A stretch of 64,000 bases of DNA from Rudanella sp031411995 (GTDB lineage Bacteria > Bacteroidota > Bacteroidia > Cytophagales > Spirosomataceae): positions 62,001 through 126,000 of the forward strand of contig JANOCD010000112.1 of assembly GCA_031411995.1 (NCBI GenBank). The letters are read 5' to 3'. The notes beneath the pieces were generated by a model. The model saw only the letters and a list, made by a program, of their open reading frames with translations, had not been told where the DNA came from and searched no databases. The first letter of the stretch is position 1, and each line of letters starts with the position of its first letter. Shown in pieces: positions 59,894-64,000 of the stretch. The translations under genes and the position numbers were made by a program.

Positions 59894-62188
59894 TTATTCG
59901 TAGCACCGTATCTCCAGAAGTGACGCGGGAGCCGAGCCACTTCTGGGTTTAAGATGCACGCTCATACTCCTGGTTTCTACCGGCTTGTCGAACCGGATAA
60001 TCCGCTGCGTGAGGTAGTTATTCGTCTGCTCGTAAATGCGCTCGTTCCGGTCATTGCACAGCACAAAATCACGGACACAGAAGGGAACAACCGTTTCGGG
60101 GTGCGTCATCAGGACTGACTCCAGTGGGTGGTCGAAATCGGTGTCGAAATGGAGCACCACTTCCCGAATCTGTTTTGGGCTGTCCCAATGTAGGGTTAAT
60201 GTAGGGTTCGTATCGCCAGTGTCAGCGACCCAGGCGTTAGGCTGGTGAGTTGGCCGCTGAATACCATTGCGGATGTTATTGACTGCAAACGGGTGAAGTG
60301 CAGGCTCGATCTGAAACGCGAAATTATGCCCCTTTGGTCGGCGTTCGGGGGTCCAGAACTCGAACGCATCCACGCCAATATCCTCCGTTGGGGCTTGCTT
60401 TCCGTAGTTCGATACCGCCGGATTTGTCTTGTTAAAGACCGACAGCAGACCCGTAACCCGCAACTGACTCCCCTGTACCGAAACAGCTTGGTTCTCCATA
60501 AAACAAATAAAGGCGTAGGTCGTGTCGGTCATTGGCGCGTCGAAGCGCAGACTAACGGATTGTTTGCCGCGACGAAGAGGGATCTGTTTGTTTTCCAGCG
60601 TCACATCGGGCGTATGGTTGTCGGGGCGGCTACTTCGGCGGAGTTCGACGGTGAGCGTAGTAGCCTCTTCGGTGGTTACCCAAAATGTCAGTTTTGGTAC
60701 AGGGCCGGGCGTGAGTGGTAGCATTTGGGCCGCCGAATGATGCAGTTGAATCAGCGGTCCATCGGGGGGTAACTCGCTTAAAATCAGTTCGCTCGATGCC
60801 GATAGCCGGGCCTGATGTACCAAGTTGAGCTCATCATGTAACCAAAGGCCGGGAATGTGGTGGCCCGTCTTCATCAGTTCTGTCTGTAGCTTGTTCAACA
60901 GGGAACCGGTAAGGGCTACCGGACGTACCTGATGCCGGGTGCAGATGGCAGCGGCCATGCCCACGGCCTGACCTACATAGGCGCTCGTACCCATCACCCG
61001 CGACGAACCAAAGGCCACGTGCGACGCGCTGATAATGCGGCCCGCCAGAAACAGGTTAGCCACGTTTCGGCTGTACAGACACCGGTAGGGTATTTGGTAA
61101 ATGCCTTTGCTGTGCCACTGATTACAGCCCGGCTTTTCGCTGAATACCCCATCAGCCGGGTGCAGGTCGATGCTCCAGCCGCCAAAAGCCACCGCATCGT
61201 CGTGGGTACGTTGCTCTACAATATCCTGCTGGGTGAGCATGTAATCGCCCTCGAACCGACGGCTTTCGCGTTTGCCGGGAATCTGCCCTACCCATTCAAG
61301 GGTTAAATTCTCGGCTTCCGGAAACTGGCCGGAGTTTTTGATGTGGTTCCATACGCCATACACCACCTTCCAAAGTTCCCATTTGATGGTTTCTGTGTCG
61401 TGAACGGTATCCAGTCGCCCGCCATATTCGATCCACCACAGCCGACAGCCGTAGTCGTTGACGTTGAACGAACGAAAACGCGGAATCTGGGTAATGTCAT
61501 CCAGGGCGTATGCCGGGGGCACAAAGCGAACCGGCTGGCCCGTGTCTTTTGAATAGAAATACATGGAGTGGCCCAGCAATTCGCCATAATCCGCTGATGG
61601 GGCAAACTTCTCCCCGAACTCTTCCCGTGATTCGGCCCCCATCCTGAAGGCGGCTCCCGCCTGAAACGCCAGGATGCCATCGCCGGAGGCATCACAAAAA
61701 AGCGGAGCGATCAATTCGTAGGTGGTACTGTTTTGCGAGCAGAAAGCCCGCGCCGAGCGGATGACATTGCCTGTAACGCCTTCGTCGGACGTACCCATCT
61801 CTACGTCGTACACCGCCGTGTTTAGCAGCAGCGTGATGTTGGGTTCCGACATTACTTTTTCGAGCAGAATAGTATCGTAAATGAGGGCGTTTCCTTCAGG
61901 GTTCCGGTAGAGGTTTTCGAGCAGAATTTCGTCGATAACGCCCCCTTCCCGCGCCCAGCGGTTGTTGTTGCCCATGTGCGACGTAGCACCCAGCACCCAC
62001 AGCCGCACTTCGCTCGACGAATTGCCGCCTAGTACCGGACGGTCCTGCACCAGTATGACGTTAGTACCCGCCCGGGCAGCCGTAATGGCGCAGCAAGCCC
62101 CCGACAATCCCCCGCCAACAACAAGCAGATCAGCCTCGTGGCGAATGGTTTTTAATGTTCGTTTATCAGTTGCTTGCTCGCGTATCAT
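59894..62188 (-). CDS. FAD-dependent oxidoreductase (pfam FAD_oxidored-like) of a glycan locus
   Basis: 764 residues, no signal peptide. The N-terminal FAD-binding Rossmann fold is clear (ADLLVVGGGLSGACCAITAARAG, then GGNSSSEVRLWVLGA), with LFCDASGDGILAFQAGAAF near 165 and LFLAGRIISASHVAFGSSRVMG near 395 as the other FAD contacts. The last 300 residues are beta-rich (TFWVTTEEATTLTVELRR, LTLHWDSPKQIREVVLHFD) and look like carbohydrate-binding sandwiches. The combination is found in oxidoreductases near polysaccharide loci, whose reactions are largely unknown. It overlaps the GH2 gene by 23 nt, so the two are translationally coupled. Sugar oxidation is an inference. Confidence 0.85.
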   Translation of the reverse strand: MIREQATDKRTLKTIRHEADLLVVGGGLSGACCAITAARAGTNVILVQDRPVLGGNSSSEVRLWVLGATSHMGNNNRWAREGGVIDEILLENLYRNPEGNALIYDTILLEKVMSEPNITLLLNTAVYDVEMGTSDEGVTGNVIRSARAFCSQNSTTYELIAPLFCDASGDGILAFQAGAAFRMGAESREEFGEKFAPSADYGELLGHSMYFYSKDTGQPVRFVPPAYALDDITQIPRFRSFNVNDYGCRLWWIEYGGRLDTVHDTETIKWELWKVVYGVWNHIKNSGQFPEAENLTLEWVGQIPGKRESRRFEGDYMLTQQDIVEQRTHDDAVAFGGWSIDLHPADGVFSEKPGCNQWHSKGIYQIPYRCLYSRNVANLFLAGRIISASHVAFGSSRVMGTSAYVGQAVGMAAAICTRHQVRPVALTGSLLNKLQTELMKTGHHIPGLWLHDELNLVHQARLSASSELILSELPPDGPLIQLHHSAAQMLPLTPGPVPKLTFWVTTEEATTLTVELRRSSRPDNHTPDVTLENKQIPLRRGKQSVSLRFDAPMTDTTYAFICFMENQAVSVQGSQLRVTGLLSVFNKTNPAVSNYGKQAPTEDIGVDAFEFWTPERRPKGHNFAFQIEPALHPFAVNNIRNGIQRPTHQPNAWVADTGDTNPTLTLHWDSPKQIREVVLHFDTDFDHPLESVLMTHPETVVPFCVRDFVLCNDRNERIYEQTNNYLTQRIIRFDKPVETRSMSVHLKPRSGSAPASLLEIRCYE

Positions 62189-64000
62189 TCGATGAGATAA
62201 TCGTTTGGGTAAGAATTGAAAAACCGGTTGGTTTGATGACTTCGACCGTCAGCGTTTTGTCGAAACCACGTACCGGAACCGTGAGATTGGCACTCTGACC
62301 CGGTTGTAAATCGGGGATACTCAGCAGCGTCTTATCTGCTTTCAATTGGTACTTTTTTAGGGTGTAAGCCGGGAAGTCAGGGCGGGCGGTAACGCGCAGG
62401 GTGACGGTATGAACCCCCGTGCTGCCCGTCGTCCAGCTTACTTTCTCCACGGTGACGGGTGCCATGCCGGTCTGGTGCGCTTTATAGAGCAGCCGTTTCG
62501 AGCGGTCCAGCCGAACCAGTCCCCACGGGCGGGTTCCGTCGGGGTTGGTGCCATCATGCCGACTCAGGTAATCGTTAAACGACCACCACGACGCGCCTAT
62601 CACGTAGGGTAGTTGCCGAATATCGGCCAGGAACTTCTCGATGTGCGTCACCTGACCGGCCTCGCCGTCTTTTCCATCGGCCCGCGTGCCGTATTCGCTG
62701 ATGAAAATGGGCTTGTCGGGATAAAGGGTGTGGATATGTTTCAATACATTGGTGTGATTGCCGTAGGTGTTGGTCGAAATAAAATCACAGTATTGGCTGG
62801 CTTCATCTTCCGGTTTCTTAGGAAGAATATTGAGACGCATGGATGCGAAGGTGTACAGGCGGGTGGGGTCGAGTTCGCGGGCGTAGGCGATCATGTCTTT
62901 GGTCCATCGCTGACCCGCCGGTTGCTCCGACAAGTATTCATTACCCACGCTGTAGGCAATCACGCTGGGGTGGTTCCAGTCGCGTTCGGCCATCTCGCGA
63001 AACTGTTGCCGGAATTTGGTACGCATAGTGTCGTTGTCCATCTGCCGGGGCGTAAGCTGCCAATTGCCCGCTTCACTGATAATCAGCATCCCGTTCCGAT
63101 CAGCCCAGTCGTACACGGTTTCCGAAGGAGTGTAGTGGGTGAGCCGATGCAGTTCCATACCCGCTTCTTTCATCAGGCGCATGTCTTTCTCCACCACCCA
63201 ATCAGGCTCCAGCGAACCCAGACCAGTATAATCAACCACGCGGTTTCCCCCGGCTACCCGGATGGGCTGCCCGTTCAACAGCAGTTGTGCGTTACGGACC
63301 TCTACTTTTCGAATTCCGAAATGCGTCTGAACCGTGTCGGTGGCGGCAATCAACTGTACATCATACAGGGTGGGCTGGTCAATGCTCCATAGCGTTATAT
63401 CGGCGGCTTTCAATGTCGTTTCGGCTTCCAATACACCCGTTTGGCCAGCGGCTATTGAACCCGGCTGTTGTTTCCAGGTAAGGGTAATGGGTTTACCATT
63501 CTGCGTCACCCGAAACGCCAGCTTTGGCGTAGCGGCTTGCTTGCCCGCATTCAGAATACGGGTTTTGATTTTTAGTATCGCTGTGCCCTTCAGCAGGTCT
63601 GGGGTGGCTTCCGTCTTGATGTTTTCGACGTACACCTCCGGTTCGACTGTCAGGTAAACAGGCCGGATCAGGCCACCGTAGTTGAGCCATCCGGGAAACG
63701 ATTCGGGCAAGTTGTTGTCTTTCGCCCCCGGTATGGTCGTCGTTTTCCAGGTATTGTTGTTGACGGAAATGGCAATGGCATTCAACGCACCGTTGTCCGT
63801 TTTCAGGTAGTCGGTAATGTCGAACTGAAAGGGGGTGTAGCCTCCCTCGTGCGTCCCGACTTTCCGGTTGTTTATCCAGACCGAGGTTTCGTAATAGGCC
63901 GCATCGAAATGAAGAATGACGCGTTTGCCCGCCGTTGCCTGAAACGGGAAAGTCCGCCGGTACCAGGCCGTTCCGGTATAAAACTGAAAGCGGGGATCGA
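62166..64000 (-). CDS. Glycoside hydrolase family 2 enzyme (partial, N-terminus beyond window)
   Basis: The frame stays open from the right edge of the window to the stop at 62166, giving at least 611 codons; the start lies outside. The visible N-terminal part is the GH2 sugar-binding jelly roll (AWYRRTFPF, LHFDAAYYETSVWINNRKVG), followed by the immunoglobulin-like domain and the TIM barrel. The acid/base Glu lies in YSVGNEYLSE (codon 62937-62939) and the nucleophile Glu in PIFISEYGTRADG (codon 62694-62696). LVRLDRSKRLLYKAHQ ends the barrel and a short beta domain follows. GH2 covers beta-galactosidases, beta-glucuronidases and beta-mannosidases. The FISEYG form and short C-terminus favour a galactosidase or glucuronidase, but this is not decisive. 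Confidence 0.92.
   Translation of the reverse strand, partial: DPRFQFYTGTAWYRRTFPFQATAGKRVILHFDAAYYETSVWINNRKVGTHEGGYTPFQFDITDYLKTDNGALNAIAISVNNNTWKTTTIPGAKDNNLPESFPGWLNYGGLIRPVYLTVEPEVYVENIKTEATPDLLKGTAILKIKTRILNAGKQAATPKLAFRVTQNGKPITLTWKQQPGSIAAGQTGVLEAETTLKAADITLWSIDQPTLYDVQLIAATDTVQTHFGIRKVEVRNAQLLLNGQPIRVAGGNRVVDYTGLGSLEPDWVVEKDMRLMKEAGMELHRLTHYTPSETVYDWADRNGMLIISEAGNWQLTPRQMDNDTMRTKFRQQFREMAERDWNHPSVIAYSVGNEYLSEQPAGQRWTKDMIAYARELDPTRLYTFASMRLNILPKKPEDEASQYCDFISTNTYGNHTNVLKHIHTLYPDKPIFISEYGTRADGKDGEAGQVTHIEKFLADIRQLPYVIGASWWSFNDYLSRHDGTNPDGTRPWGLVRLDRSKRLLYKAHQTGMAPVTVEKVSWTTGSTGVHTVTLRVTARPDFPAYTLKKYQLKADKTLLSIPDLQPGQSANLTVPVRGFDKTLTVEVIKPTGFSILTQTIISSNDTRASN

Noticed and set aside
1..64000. 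Search for CRISPR arrays, tRNA or rRNA genes, insertion sequences and defence genes
   Set aside because: No regularly spaced repeats, cloverleaf-like segments, transposase motifs or nuclease/helicase genes were seen.

Overview
The window comes from a Bacteroidota bacterium, most likely a Cytophagales soil or plant-associated member (Spirosoma-like). The evidence is three SusC/SusD pairs, a hybrid two-component regulator of the Bacteroidetes type, lipoproteins with Bacteroidetes-style lipoboxes, TTG / TANNTTTG promoter elements and a moderately GC-rich coding bias. No rRNA, tRNA, insertion sequence, phage gene or CRISPR array was seen. Almost all of the DNA is devoted to taking up and breaking down complex plant or algal glycans and to the catabolism of the sugars released.

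Region 1 (1-10250, minus strand) is one operon read leftwards: an ACS-type MFS transporter, an AraA/FucI-type sugar isomerase, SusC, SusD and a large unassigned secreted protein that runs off the left edge. It has a good Bacteroidota promoter at 10217-10248. A near-palindromic operator overlaps the start of transcription and recurs in front of the isomerase gene.

Region 2 (10561-22201) is an AraC-family regulator facing a tightly packed plus-strand operon for L-fucose: FucP permease, LutABC, UxaA-type dehydratase, GH29 alpha-L-fucosidase, two SDR dehydrogenases, an FAH-family diketo-acid hydrolase and fructose-1,6-bisphosphatase. Read as a pathway: fucosidase releases fucose, FucP imports it, an SDR oxidises it, UxaA dehydrates the fuconate, a second SDR oxidises the 2-keto-3-deoxy acid, and FAH splits it to pyruvate plus L-lactate. 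LutABC turns the lactate into a second pyruvate, and FBPase supports gluconeogenesis from these three-carbon products. No lactonase gene is present.

Region 3 (22224-50015) is a polysaccharide utilisation locus governed by a hybrid two-component system (27346-31461, minus). On one side, convergent with it, lies a 1661-residue modular secreted protein. On the other side, divergent, is an operon of GH105, SusC, SusD, a DUF5017 lipoprotein, a DUF4861 protein, a heparinase-like lyase, a toroid-like protein, an SGNH esterase and a sugar dehydrogenase fused to PKD, cytochrome c and C-terminal beta modules. GH105 plus lyase-like proteins points to a uronic-acid-containing glycan. The modular protein gene and the GH105 operon share a promoter-proximal sequence at the same distance from a TTTGTAC element, which suggests joint control.

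Region 4 (50128-64000, minus strand) is a third locus read leftwards: GH2 (runs off the right edge), an FAD-dependent oxidoreductase, SusC, SusD, GH16, a GH9-like protein and a GH43-type propeller lipoprotein.

Outside gene content, the most unusual signal is the nonamer ACGTACCTG. It occurs at least 20 times, in all three codon phases and on both strands, against about 0.5 expected by chance.
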